DNA from: Megamerina dolium
Lineage: Eukaryota; Arthropoda; Insecta; Diptera; Megamerinidae
DNA: 64,000 nt
Assembly (NCBI GenBank): GCA_963854835.1
Contig: OY978527.1
Span: 31,093,547 to 31,157,546 of the forward strand
Direction: 5' to 3'
A program made the position numbers and the translations under genes. This document shows, in pieces, positions 23,550-35,861 of this stretch (position 1 is its first letter; each line of letters starts with the position of its first letter). The notes beneath the pieces were generated by a model that did not search any database, was not told the DNA's origin, and saw only the letters and a list, made by a program, of their open reading frames with translations.

Positions 23550-24965
23550 TACTTATGTGGCCATTACAACCGAATATCGATTTAGGCCGAATATAACAGC
23601 CAGCCATCTCTGTGCTACGCTGGCTGGCGCCAGTTAGAAATTCCAAGCGCCGTCAGGTTCTTCAGTACTTGGTCTTTCCACCGGAGGTTAGGTCTTCCTC
23701 TTCTGCGTCGTCCTCAAGCGGGTTCCGAATATAACACCTTCTTAGCTGGAGCGTGTTCTTCCATTCGCTTGACATGACCTAGCCAGCGTAGCCGCTGGAT
23801 TTTGATGCGCTTTACTATGTAAATATCGGCGTACATCTCGTACAGCTCATGGTTGTACCTTATTCGATACTCGCCACCAACGCAAATAGGTCCAAAGATC
23901 TTGCGAGGTCACTCATCCGAGGTGGAAATTGTCCAGGCTTCAGCGCCATATGTAAGGACAGGCATGATGAGAGACTTGTAGAGCGTAGTTTTCGTCCTTC
24001 GAGAGAGTGATCGACTTCTCAATTACTTACTTAGCCCAAAGTAGCACCTGTTTGCAAGAGTGACCCTTCGCAATATCTCCAGGCTGACGTCATTACTGCT
24101 GTTAATGCTGGTTCCAAGATAGACAAAGTCCCTTACTACTTCAAAAGCGTAGTTGTCAACAGTGACGTGCTGTCCAAGACGCCGGGACTCTATGTTTGTT
24201 GACACTAGATACTTCGTCTTGCCCTCGTTCACCGTAAGACCCATTCGACGCGACTCTCTTTCCAACTCTGAAAATGCTGCACTGACTGCTCGCGTGTTCA
24301 TGCTGATTATGTCAATATCGTCGGCATACGGCAACAGCATGACACTTTTGTTGAAGATAGTGCCAATATGTCGTAGATCAGCAGCCTGTATTATTTTCTC
24401 TATAATAAGATTGATGAAGTCGCACGATAACGAATCACCTTGTCTGAAACCCCGTTCGGTATTAAACGGTGCGGACTGTCGTAAGTGGCTTTATAATCAA
24501 CAAATAGGTGGTGTGTGTCGATCTGTTTTTCTTGGGTCTTCTCCAGGATTTGGCGCAGTGTGAAAATCTGGTCGATGGTAGATTTACCAGGTTTGAAGCC
24601 ACACTGATATGGTCCAATCAGGTTGTTCACACAATACGCTCGATAGGACCTTGTATGCAATGTTCAGGAGACTTATTCCACGGTAGTTGGCGCATTGTGG
24701 GCTCTCCTCTTTTATGTACGGGACAGAGAACACTGAGCCTCCAATCATCAGGCATGCTTTCATCCGACCATATTCTGCTTATGACCTGGTGCATGCAGGC
24801 GAGCAGCTCATCGCCTTCGGTCTTAAACAACTAGGCAGGCAGGCCATCAGCACCTGCAGCTTTGTTGTTCTTCAGCCTTAAAATGGCCATTTCAACCTCG
24901 TCATAGTCGGGTGGTGGAACATCAACACCATCACCTGTATTTGGGGTTATCGGATGATGGAACTC
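23550..24965 (-). mobile_element. non-LTR retrotransposon, family E, longest copy
   Basis: On the minus strand the RT motifs include AAGADGLPA, IWSDESMPDDWRLSVLCPVH (fingers), LPYADDIDIISMNTRAVSAA (palm, YADD intact), FSELERESRRMGLTVNEGKT and ANRCYFGLSK. The tail carries RWLGHVKRMEEHAPAKK-type and GRRRRG-type sequence. Several stops and frameshifts disrupt it. The endonuclease part is absent (5' truncated near 24965). It ends at a TA microsatellite, which may be its 3' tail. The same family is at 1.4-2.5, 3.6-4.2 and 35.7 kb. Confidence 0.85.
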
Positions 24966-24969
24966 GATA

Positions 24970-25700
24970 GCCAGTGTAACAGGCACAGATATAAATAGTA
25001 TACTCCGACTTTTGTAGGAAATCTCGGTCTAAAGACGGAGGCGAAAAGCTAGTCCAATAGGCTCCAATTTATCCACTGCATAAACCAGTGGAAATAAATC
25101 TAATATTCTGTGTTTTACATTACACTGCTCAAATTTGAATAAATTTAATTCTTCCCACATACATATATTTGCCCCACCTCGCGATTATTCTTCGAAATTA
25201 TATTTGCGAAAAAAGCGGTTTCTTTAGTTTGTTGTGAATATCTTGGCTGCCATTTATTACACACCAAAATAAAAACTTATTTGCATGAATTTGCTTTTAA
25301 TCATTATTTTCGATGCCTGCTTTTTTGTGATTAAATGGTCCTCTGAGGTGATATCTGTACCCTCATTATTCCCCTGAATCAATCGTTACCGTACTGAAGC
25401 AGAATTTTTTTATATTAATTGAAAAGTTAATTAAAAGTGCTAAAGATTACACATGCCACTGATTTTTCACAACAGGCGCCCAATTGTCTTCTGAATGCTT
25501 TTAAATTTTTTGTTATGCTATCGACCATAATTTTTAGGTGGAATACTAGAAAGTGTGGAGTTGAAAGCTAATGCTAATATACCAAGAAAAATTTTAATGC
25601 ACAAAAACAATATATTCAGGGCTGTAGCCAAGAGAATTCAACCTAATATGAACCCTACCACTATAATGAATGTATGTACAAACTTCATATGAACTTCATA
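24970..25700. other. AT-rich non-coding stretch, no gene seen
   Basis: No coding motif or repeat boundary recognised. Confidence 0.5.
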
Positions 25701-25702
25701 TT

Positions 25703-25942
25703 TTTCACTACTGTTGTCCGTATTAAATTTGGACAGTATTAGAAGTGATATACTTACATATATTGGAGGTCCGAGGCAGAGTCCTTGTCACATCACTTTG
25801 ATCTGAGCTTTATCACAGAACTCTTTTAAATGGCCGATAGCTGGGCAACATTTGAGTCGGAGGTCGACACCTCAGTTGGTTAGTCGGACTCACGACCTGC
25901 GACTCAGAAGACCAACACCCTAACCCCTAAGCTATGGTACCT
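25703..25942 (-). mobile_element. tRNA-headed SINE, copy 4 (diverged)
   Basis: Read from 25942, the head is GGTACCATAGCTTAGGGGTT with a decayed B box. The body keeps AGAGTTCTGTGATAAAGCTC and CTTCTAATACTGTCCAAATT. The tail lacks the T run. It is more diverged than copies 2 and 6, hence older. Confidence 0.75.
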
Positions 25943-26819
25943 TCAAAACGCATATATATAGAGCAAATACTTGGACATACATAGATTGTGACTTCGTTAT
26001 GTCGTGCTTATAAACCAATTTTTTGTTATTGCAACAATAAAAAATTAATTGTTTTCGATGTTCAGCACCAAAAAAAAATTGTATTACATATATCCATGGC
26101 AATAGAAAAACGTTAGTATCGCTTGGATCAATCTCAGCTTCAATCCGTTTTCCACTACCCTCGATTTAATTTGGATACGACCCTGATATACATATGCATA
26201 TACACACATAAGAATAACACTTGCAGACTGGACGCACAGCACTACTTATACAAATTGTTACAAAGCATACTTATACTATATATTTTACCCAATAAGCAAT
26301 TCACTAAGCACGCTGAAATATTGCTTGTAGTAAGCTTATATACAATTGAAATGAGCAAAATTTTCCTAAGCATGCTTACACAATGTAAACGAATATAATA
26401 ACATTGTAAGGCAAGAATGTTCCCAGGGAAAAAATACTGGCGGTCCTTGAACAACAAAACTACCCTAAGCCTCCCGTTTTCGAGTTACTCACATCAAAAC
26501 CTTTCGTCAAAAAACCTGACGCTGAGGAACAAAACGGTCTTCACACTGTACTCTGGAGTCCTCTCTCCAGCAAGCCTACGCTGATCAGGATCAACGGAGT
26601 ACTTGTTAGTACAATGTTATGGAGACGGTGACGATCACAACCGCATTATGGGTTGGTATTGTTTTCAGTGTATGAATAGATATGAAAAGAAGATAACAAA
26701 AAGAAGAAGGAAGTAAAATGTTGTAAATCAAAGCAAATATGTGCCAAGTGACAAGTAAGAAATATTGCAAATTTTCCAAACGCTTGCTTTTCAATTGGAA
26801 AATTTCTCGTACATCACAA

Positions 26820-27580
26820 GGATTATACAACAAATCCATTGGATATTCACACTGGCATTCCACAAGGAAGCGTTTTGGGTCCCCTACTTTATCTCTTATA
26901 CACTTCAGATAAGCCCAACAATAACTATTCATTTATATCGATCTTTGATTCAGCAATATTGTGCTCTCACTCGATTCTCTCGAAATCTGGTTAGCAAAAT
27001 GGCGCATAATAGTCCATGAACCAAAGAGCCTGCATGTAACCTTCACTCTAAGGCTAGATACATGTCCGCCACATAAAAAAAAATGGCCAATCAGTTCCAC
27101 AATGTTCCTCGGCAAAGTACTTGGGTATTCACCTCGACAGAAGGCTGACCTGGAACAATCACATAGAAAGAAAGAAAACTCAGATCAAGCTAAGAATTAA
27201 TCAGTTATGGTGGCTGTTACACAAAAGCTCAAAGTTGAATCTGGAATACAAAGTGCTATTATATTAAGCAATCCTAAAGCCAATCTGGACTTATGGTATT
27301 CAGTTATCGGGCACCGCATCTCCCTCAAATATCGGAAAATTGCAGCGAATTCAATCCACCAAGTGCCTGCGAATTATTGTAAACACTCCTTGGTGTATGA
27401 GGAACGTTAACATCCATCGAGATTTGAATGTACCCACAATTTCTGAGGAAGTTGCAAAGTCCTGCAGAAGCTACATTCAAAAATTACACAACCATCTGAA
27501 TCCTCTTGATAGGCAATTGTTGCTGAGCACGGGCTATCGACGATTAAAAAGAAAAGACACATTGAATACGCTGTGAAATT
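26820..27580 (+). mobile_element. jockey-clade non-LTR retrotransposon relic
   Basis: The plus strand shows TGIPQGSVLGPLLYLLYTSD (RT motif B), then SAKYLGIHLDRRLTWNNHIE, KVLLY, AILKPIWTYGIQLSGTAS, KCLRIIVNTPWC, VNIHRDLNVPTISEEVAK and a closing RRLKRKDTLNTL before a stop at 27576. The catalytic FADD box is lost. Frameshifts lie between blocks. This is the RT C-terminus and 3' end of ORF2, with no poly-A tail visible. Confidence 0.88.
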
Positions 27581-27581
27581 G

Positions 27582-29150
27582 CTAAACCTCGCGACTCAAC
27601 AAATTGTGATGGAACATAGAGAATATCACATAATTTTAGGTTAGTTTGTAAGATTTGAATACTACTTATTACGAGTTTCTTGGAATAGTAGAAAAATTCA
27701 ATAAATTCATAATATTAAAATTAAAAAATAAAATTATTGAAAATAAATATTGTAATTGTTATGAATATTCCCAAATAATAAGCAAACACTTGCGAAACTC
27801 TTACTGTAGGACATATTTATTTGTCCAAGGATTTGCTTTTGTTTATTCTATAATTATATTGAAACCTTTTACAACCATTTCGCTAGCTGTTTCCAAGCCT
27901 AGGGCTTAATATATAAGCTTACTGTAAGTTGTTTGACAAATAAATGAAAGGAAAATGAAAACATGTTTGGTTTGTTGGGAATATTCTGTCGTACAAACAA
28001 TTAAATTATATACGTTGATCATATATTATGTTCCCTACATACGCGTATACTGTAGAACTGAGGGTTGTCAATTAATCAACGCTTTATAAAAAATCCGATT
28101 ATCGAATACAAATATTATTTGGCAAATTTTACAATAATAATCGGTTTTCAAATATAAATCTTATACATTTGTGGTCGATATTGCAACCGATGAAGCTAAT
28201 TTTATTTTAACAAAAACAACCACAAAAAGCAGTTATTCACAAATGCAAGTGAATTTCAATTTCATACCTTACTTTTTAAATAATGAACAATAACGACAAA
28301 ACCAAACGATTTACAAATTTCTATAGAGACACATGTCGAACACAGTAAAGAAGTCCAAAAAATTGCACAGCTTGAACGAAATGCGTTCGAAAAAATATGA
28401 ATAGCCGTATTTTAAACGACAACTCGCGCCAATAAAACGACATAGATTTTAAGTTCCCTGAACAGGGTGAATCTTATTTATACTTTATACACAAATTTTA
28501 AATAGAAGACATACTGTTGATCTAATTGATTGAATGTATCAAAAATAGTGACCAATTTTTGCAAAATCCTTCCTTTTCCTTTTCTTCTTAATTTTAACAT
28601 TTTTGCAGATAAAAAGATATCGACAAGTAACATCTCTCGACAATAGAAAAAATGAAAGTAATTGGCAGCACTAAGCTTAGGGAGTATGGTAAGATTTTTA
28701 GTCTATATAGTTAGCACCTTTGTTGATAATTGGCCCTATATTTACCGGTGCTATTTAGCTAGTAGTTTCGAATAAAATACAACCCAGATTGGTTGTATTT
28801 TATTTTTGAGTATAAATAATATGATATTATTAATTAGCCGAATAACCTAAAAAATCGATTAACTAATCCCGTTTAACCAACCATACAAATTAATATTTAG
28901 TTACATACACATATGCGTATCGTTAAAACTACAAACTCAACTGCAATCATTTATCTTCCAAGTTAATTAAATCTTCAGGTATCAATCTCAGTACCTCTTA
29001 CGAGCCAGTATACTTCTGCGTATGCACAAGCATACATATGTATGTTGCTGTGATCTTCACACACACTACGAATATAACTTATATTTATACTACACAGTTG
29101 CATGCTACCTTCTTGACAGCTTAGTTAATTCGATGGTAATATATTTTGAT
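27582..29150. other. AT-rich non-coding stretch with a dispersed repeat
   Basis: No gene seen. Bases 28695-28790 share AGTTAGYACCTTTGTTG and TATATTTAYCGGTG with 39845-39940. GATTAAT-like blocks near 28070-28160 and 28830-28880 recall hAT-type MITE ends but do not pair convincingly. Confidence 0.5.
28695..28790 (+). repeat. dispersed repeat, copy 1
   Basis: Shares TATATAGTTAGCACCTTTG, TTGGCCCTATATTTACCGGTG and a GAATAAAAYACARC end with 39845-39940, at roughly 80 percent identity. Identity unknown. Confidence 0.6.
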
Positions 29151-29153
29151 CTA

Positions 29154-30213
29154 CAGGGTGTTTTTAGAGGTTCCATTTTCCGAATTGTGGAATTCTATTT
29201 CGAAAATCATGATTCAGTTCGGGAATATTACCGTGCGTTACGTCCATGTTACAGTCGACATATTCGTTCATCCGCTCGTCTAATTCGACTAACAATGAAT
29301 CGTTTTCTTACCAGGTATGTTCTAAAAGATAATGCGCATCCTCGGAGATGCTGTACAGTGCGCAACGTAGAAGCAATTGCTGTTGTAGAGCATAGTATTG
29401 AGGAGGACCGAAATGTGTCCAATAAGCTCTGTGCATACACTTTCTGGAAATTTTTACATAAAGACCTCGGCCAACGGCCTTATAATATCCAGCTGATACA
29501 GGAAATAAAACCAAATGAACATCATTCGCGTCATATCTTCGGCCAATGGCACAAAACCGACTGAAAGTCAAACCATTTTTTTTATCACAATATTATCTTC
29601 AGTGCTGAGGCTCATTTGTGGTTCAATGCTCATGTCAACAAGCAAAATTGCCACATTTAGAGTAAAAAGAAACCTCGATCGATTCACGAGGCACAGTTAC
29701 ATACACAAAAACTCACTGTTTGGTGCGGTTTATTGACATGTGGAATCGTTGGTCCTTACGTCTGTAAAAATGAGAACGTTACCGGCGAACGCTATAGAGT
29801 CATGATTGCCGATTATTCGTGCCCCAATTGAATGCAATGCTGACTGAAGATATGTTTTCTCAACAGGACGGCTTTATATGCCATACAAAGGAAAATTTTG
29901 ACAAACTCGTTATCGTGGCTCTAGATTATTTTCTCTACGCGTTTCTCGTTTTTTCTGAACAAGCCGAAAACTTTAGGTGCCTTGAAAGCTAACATTATGC
30001 GAACAATTACTGAAATACGCTTCCATTGAAAAAATCGAAAATTGGACCTACAAATGACGCCAACTACACGCCAGCCCCCGTATCTGAATGCTAAAAGTTG
30101 CATTCGCTAATGGTATAAAATTATCTTTCTAACAACGTGAAATTTTAGTTAGAAATTATGTAATTTCGCCATTTTATTTCAATTGAAAATTCTGCACCTC
30201 CAAAACAACCCTT
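29154..30213 (+). mobile_element. rosa-like mariner, TA-flanked, non-autonomous
   Basis: A TA dinucleotide flanks both ends (29152-29153, 30214-30215). Imperfect inverted ends read CAGGGTGTTTTTAGAGGT and AAGGGTTGTTTTGGAGGT. An open stretch runs 29157-29561, encoding a paired-type DNA-binding half with FENHDSVREYYRALRP, NVEAIAVVEHSIEEDRNVS and FLHKDLGQRPYNIQLIQEIK. Later text includes an EDMFSQQDGFICHT block with the second catalytic Asp. Downstream frames are broken, so no functional transposase results. Confidence 0.8.
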
Positions 30214-30214
30214 T

Positions 30215-31580
30215 AGTTTTTATAATTAATTAATTTGAATTGTAATAACAATTAAGAAAACCGAAAATTATTTATTTATTTTATGAAACCGGTAAAAATA
30301 TTCTAAAGAATTTTCGTTTACTATTCAGATCTAACATATTACATACACACTCTCAGAATCCTACCGAAAATCAATTTTAAGTCTATGCCGATATTTAGTG
30401 CCTTTTGCAAACAAACCAAAAAAGCGTTTTCATCATAAAACATGCAAACGTCGGGTATCTAGGTTGAAGAGGAGATAAATTTGGGACAATTTTCAGCACT
30501 CCAAGAATCACACATATAGATCGTAAGCATACCTAAAATAAAGGTATCAGGAAGCCTTTTCAAGTTTTTTCCACCTTTCATCATAATAAAGCCAATATCC
30601 GGGAAACAGTTGGAAATTTCTCCGTTTAAATGCATCCCTGAAGCAAATCAGTGAAATACCTTATAATAAAAATAGGAATCTTTAGATAAAATATGCACAT
30701 GGAGTACATATATCCCGACGGAAGTAAGGTGTATAAGTGTTATTAAAACGAAGTAGAAGTGAGTGTTCTAGAAACCAACACAGAGGTAGTATTATTTCCA
30801 AAAATATAGTTCTTCGAGTAGTTCTGTTGTTTTCTACCACCTGTGATAAAAATCCAGTGTATCAGAGAGAGAAATTAGCAACAAGGTAGGTAACAGCTAG
30901 AAATATTTACAATAGCTTTTTAGAAAACCTATACCGTGGCTTAAACAATGTTTTCTATAAAATTCAAAAAGAAGAATCGTTCTGCAAGTAAAAATATGGT
31001 ATGACTTGTATAAGCGAGAGTTTCAACCAAAGGAAACAATTATCTACAGCTGAAATTATGAAGCTTCGTGGAGAATCCTAAAAAACAGGTACAATAATGG
31101 AGCACTGACATTTACAATGATAGTGGATCGGATACGGTACCTATTAGAATTAAAAACAGAGTTAACGACAGGTTAAATTTAAAATTAGAGTATACCAGAC
31201 AATGACCCAAGGACAAAGGTCGGTGTCTGGTAGACAACACTATGATAGATTCAAAGGTTGGCTGATATGTGTATCACATGAGCAAGTAGAACCACCTCCA
31301 CCAATGCCCTTCACTACTTTTCTAAATTTAATTCCACTTGATGTCCAGGGGGAAAACGATGTCAACGCAATCGGCAATTAGCTTCAAAAATATATTGGAG
31401 TGGTCCCATAAGAAAATGGGTTATATGTAGCATTCTGAACAATTTCTACTTCTTGTTTTTGTGAATGGATATTGGAAATCAGACGAAAAATATAAAGGGG
31501 ATTCCTCATAAAAATGTTATGATGCAAAGTTTAGTTGAATTTGGTTCGTAAAGCAGTATAAAGTGAAAGGTGCTAATAAA
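30215..31580. other. non-coding stretch, no gene seen
   Basis: A short YPDGSK reading near 30720 on the plus strand recalls the start of a retroelement RNase H domain but is not supported by neighbouring motifs. Otherwise nothing recognisable. Confidence 0.4.
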
Positions 31581-31581
31581 T

Positions 31582-32216
31582 ATGTCGTCCAAATCTGAAT
31601 TACACTTACTTTGGGGCAAAAGGTTGAAATTTTAAATAAACTAGATAAAGGCGTACGATCCAATCGACTAGCTAGTGATTTTAATGTTACGAAGACTGCA
31701 ATCAGCTACATAGAGTCCAAGAAAAAACTGATTCTGGATGCTATCTCCAAGACGTGTGAAGTATGCGGAGATGGAAAATCGAGTGTATGCATGGTTTTGC
31801 ATGCATGGTGGGCCTATATTAAAGGCAAAGGCTAAGCGACTTTTCAGTGAATTGTATTATGATAAAATGCAAATGCATTCAATGCAAGCGATGGATGGTC
31901 TACGAAATGAAAACGTCGTCGTGGCATTCGATACTTACAAATTTAAAACGACAATTTAATTACGTGGTACAAAACGAGTGGTTCAGCTCAGCACGAACTT
32001 AACCTTTTACCGATTCGTAATGATATCAAAATACCTAAGAAACCAAAAAAAGCAATCCTGTATAACAAATTACACACAAAAAAAAAATAACAAAAATACT
32101 ATAAATTATATTTGTTTGGTTTTATTTCTGCTTAAAAAAATGTTCACAAATTAGAACCACTCGACTATTCGAACCACCTCAATTACAAAGTGGTTCTAAT
32201 TTGTGAGCGTCTACTG
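31582..32216 (+). mobile_element. pogo/Tigger-like transposon relic
   Basis: The transposase N-terminus is recognisable: MSSKSEL, a frameshift, then LTLGQKVEILNKLDKGVRSN and LASDFNVTKTAISYI (CENP-B-like helix-turn-helix), then MENRVYAWFCMHGGPILKAK from the second DNA-binding half. The catalytic domain is absent. The right end is CTACTG followed by TA (32217-32218), and a perfect 17-bp inverted repeat (32145-32161 and 32189-32205) lies just inside it. The left terminus was not found, so the element is deleted internally and possibly truncated. Confidence 0.8.
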
Positions 32217-32671
32217 TAGTAGAGACGGTGTCTCTATGCCATTTCCAACTGGGTTTCTGAAAGGATACTGACATACGTACGTACATATGTAAGTATATAC
32301 GAATTTACATATAAACATGTTAATACTCAGGTGATAATATGCCCGTCATTTTCGTAATGGAAAATAATTACGTGCACCTATGTATATTCATACATGCATT
32401 CAACTGTACTTATATTGCGATTGTCAGGGCCGGACGAGCACAGAAATACTGTTGTTTGTAAAATATATTTTGGGTGAAATGTTGGTGCAGAATATATATT
32501 GGAGGTCATTAATTTCATAATTCTATAGGTGTTTTCTGGGAAATTATGGGTTTATCCTGAGGGACCTTTAAGGTCATTTTATAGGGAAGCATCCTTTATG
32601 AGTAACGATAGTGAGAAAGTGAGTTCAAAAATATATGGAGTAGTAAAAATTAATTAAATTATCCAGCTCCA

Positions 32672-33018
32672 GCTGTGGCACTTAAAACCCCGAAGGGCTC
32701 ATTGGCCGAGCTTCTCTTCCATTACTGTTGTGGGTATTAAATTTTGGACAGTATTAGAAGGGACCTACTTATTTTAGCCGGTTACGAACGGCAGAACCCT
32801 TGTGACATCACTTTTTTGAGCTTTGTCACAGAGTTCTTTTTAAAAGCTTTTTCATGGCAAATTGTTACTACCGCAAGAATTGCCAATTGCTTGCCGACAG
32901 TTGGGTACCGTTCGAAAGAAAAAGTGTTTCGATATTAAATTTGTTATTCATCAGCCGGGGATTGAACCACGATCTACAGATCAGAAGGCTAACACACTAA
33001 GCACTGATCTACGGTACC
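32672..33018 (-). mobile_element. tRNA-headed SINE, copy 5
   Basis: Read from 33018, the head has CCGTAGATCAGTGCTTAG and B box GGTTCAATCCCCGG. The body matches copies 2 and 6 closely, including TGACATCACTTTTT-type and GGGACCTACTTATTTTAGCC on the plus strand. The T-rich tail is missing. The plus-strand 64-codon frame at 32744-32938 lies within it and is not a gene. Confidence 0.85.
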
Positions 33019-33019
33019 T

Positions 33020-34355
33020 ATGAATTATTTGAATCGCTAAGTCAAACAATATAAAAAAAGTTGATTGTCAAAATGCACATTATTGGTCAAATCCATGTGT
33101 CAATATCACGGTGATACAAAAAATTAATAAACTTTTCGAGTGACCTAATAGAAACTGTTGTACTGCAACAAAAATCCACATTTCAAATTTTCAATGAAAT
33201 GTTAAAAGTGATTTTTTAGTAACTTGTGTCATTTGACAATCAGCCATGACTCGGTCATTTTTAACAATAACCGATTTTGTTTGCGGTTTTGGAAAGGGGA
33301 AATCAAATTTTTGAGCAGATATATTTCAGTTTGTGAGTTGAATAAAAGTATTTCGTATATTTTACGAGATTAGTATCTAAAATTGGGAACTTTTCTCGTT
33401 TCTTTTTTTTACGATTTTAAAAACAATTTTTTGGTGGAATATAATAGTGGTATCCACCAACATTCTAAAGGTGTATGAAATTATAAATAAAGCGGCTATT
33501 TATTTATTGGAATCAATTAAAAACTTTTAGAAAACTGACAGAAAAAATCACGAATCGGCCGCACTAAATTGTTCAGCCGGCCCTAGTCGTACTAAAGTGG
33601 AAAACAGATATGAAGACAACAAAGCAATTCACCTCTTCTTGCAACCGAACGTAACATACATAAATATATATTTTAAAGCATCGGCGTTAAAACTAACATT
33701 AATTATGTCCAGATGGCTGACTGGATGTCAGCGTAAATAGAGAGAACATTTTAGTTAGGCTCCTCCCTATGCAATCTTGTATCTTATTATTATGCAATGT
33801 GTTAAGCAGGTTTTTTTGTCGAAAAATAATTTGAAGGTAAGAATAAAAGAAGCGGATGAAATTGAAAAATTACACTATGCTGCAAAATTCCTATCAATAA
33901 TTATTTGTAAGGAAATACTCTAAATAAGGAAATACTCTACGAAATTATATTAAGTACTGAAAGTGGGGCAATACAAGTTGCATACCACATTTTTCAAATA
34001 CCCGCATTTATATTATTATTATATTCTAATATAAAGGTGGCAGAGTAATTAGTAATTAATAAGTAGCATATTCCAAATTTTCGCCCTTAATTTTTATTTA
34101 CTGAAATAACTGTTTTACCTTATTCAATAACAACATTTCGTTGATGATGCCCGCAACGTTACAAAAATGTTGCGTTTTGTTTGCAAGAAAATAACCTGTT
34201 TACCTGTTTAAAAGGCAACGTTTCTTAGAAAAGGGCTACGTACTTTTGAGAAAAACACAAGTAATTTTACCAACGCCCGTAGAAGGGCAATAGAAGAAAA
34301 TGCTATAAGATATCATCCTTTTAGTACTATCACAGTGAACGTTTGCCTTAAAATG
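33020..34355. other. AT-rich non-coding stretch, no gene seen
   Basis: No recognised repeat or coding motif. Confidence 0.5.
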
Positions 34356-34357
34356 TA

Positions 34358-35315
34358 GGGGAAGGTTACCGGTTATGAGCCATGTTTTCGTAAATCGAAA
34401 TAAGTATTAACTCTTTTAGCTAACTTTTTTCCAAAAACACTCTATCGATTCACTAAAAAATAAAAAAAAATGTTGTGGAATTTCCTAAGTCCTTATTTTT
34501 TGCTAAAAGAAAATTTGTCCCATCTTGTGAGCCACGTCCAACATAAATTTAAAATTTATGAATGCCTTTGAATGACAAAGTACAAATGCATTTTTAAAGA
34601 AACTTGGAAAAACTTAAATTCAAATAAATTTTTCTTTTCGTGTTCTGAAAATTAAGTTGTAAACACCTGAAAATTGAATCAATTAACTAATATAAATCTA
34701 AGATTTGAATAAATAAAATTTTAAGCAAAATATTGGTAAATAACGTAAGTACTACTATTTGATGGAAAATGTTTATTTAATTAACCAATAACAATTTAAT
34801 GAATTTGTTAATATGGTAAACGTTGGTACTTTATCACTACAATATAAAATATACACGTACGGTATGTATAATGCAATGAAAGCACTACGATTCCATTCAA
34901 AAGACAATAATTCCCCATAAAAGTGGTAAATGTCATTTTTATACTCTGGCTCACAATCGGGTACTCGAGTGGATCATAACTGGGTCTGGATAGCAATTTG
35001 TAAATGACATAGCATTTCTTTCTATTGTAATGAGTTACAAGTCCTAATCTATAAATTTAGCAATAATACTTACGTTTTTCAATAATTTACTAACAAATCT
35101 ACCACTTTGGAAAAAACTGAATATTACTTATTTTGCGGTTTTTTTCCCCGATATTTGTTTTAAAGCGAAGCAACACTTCTTCTCAGTTCGATGACACATC
35201 AAAAGTGTAAAGTATTGCTTTTGACAGTTCTAATATTAGGGTTACCGTTTTAACTTAATTAAAAAAAATCGACTGGCTTACAACCGGGTGTGCCTCACAA
35301 CCCGAAACATTCCCC
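34358..35315. mobile_element. TA-flanked DNA transposon with GGGGAA inverted termini
   Basis: TA lies at 34356-34357 and 35316-35317. The ends are inverted: GGGGAAGGTTACCGGTTATG on the left and GGGGAATGTTTCGGGTTGTG from the right. GAGCCA-like text follows on both sides. A 62-codon minus-strand frame inside (34996-34808) begins MLSRPSYDPLEYPIVSQ. The element has no recognisable transposase. TA target and size fit a non-autonomous Tc1/mariner/pogo-type element. Confidence 0.7.
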
Positions 35316-35639
35316 TACCTTGTAAAATTACTACATGTGCAATTTTAGGGGAGGACTCGTAACGATAGTAAACTAACTTAATTGTTCGTGTGTGAAAGAA
35401 AAATGAATTAATTTTAAAAACTCTTAGTTTTATATGTATTTTTTAAATTAGTCCGTCGGTAATTATAATGAAATTTTTGGTTTTCTTGTAAATTAAGTTA
35501 GATTCTATGAGATTATTAAGTCAGTTCCATTTCATAGTCAAATCTACCGGATTTATCCAGAGATTCTGCAGGAGGTTGCCTATTGCGATATTTCAATGTG
35601 GAGTAAGATTATGGGATCGTTTCTTACTGAGCACGGATT

Positions 35640-35860
35640 AACGTTTACTGTTTAAAAAGTTCATAACTTCTTAATTGCTTACAAGATTGATCCTTCGAAT
35701 GATCTCTGGGTAAACTTTATTAATGGCGTAAATACTACTTACATGACAGATGCAAACTCCTTCGATAGCCTAATAGTGAAGTGTTGTCCAAGACGCCAGG
35801 ACTTATTTCAATATCCTCGGCATACACTAACATTATTAAAGCTTGTGCCATAGATACATA
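35640..35860 (-). mobile_element. family E retrotransposon fragment, copy 4
   Basis: Plus-strand text TCTTAATTGCTTAC, GTGTTGTCCAAGACGCCAGG and CAATATCCTCGGCATAC matches the longer copy at 24.0-24.3 kb. This is the palm region of the RT, strongly decayed. Confidence 0.65.
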
Positions 35861-35861
35861 C

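Noticed and set aside
28065..28890. Possible larger hAT-like MITE (GGTTG- and GATTAAT-like ends)
   Set aside because: The two ends pair only over a few bases and no 8-bp duplication is visible.
29022..29564. A 180-codon plus-strand frame as an independent gene
   Set aside because: Most of it is the DNA-binding half of a mariner transposase inside a TA-flanked element; the ATG at 29022 lies outside the element by chance.
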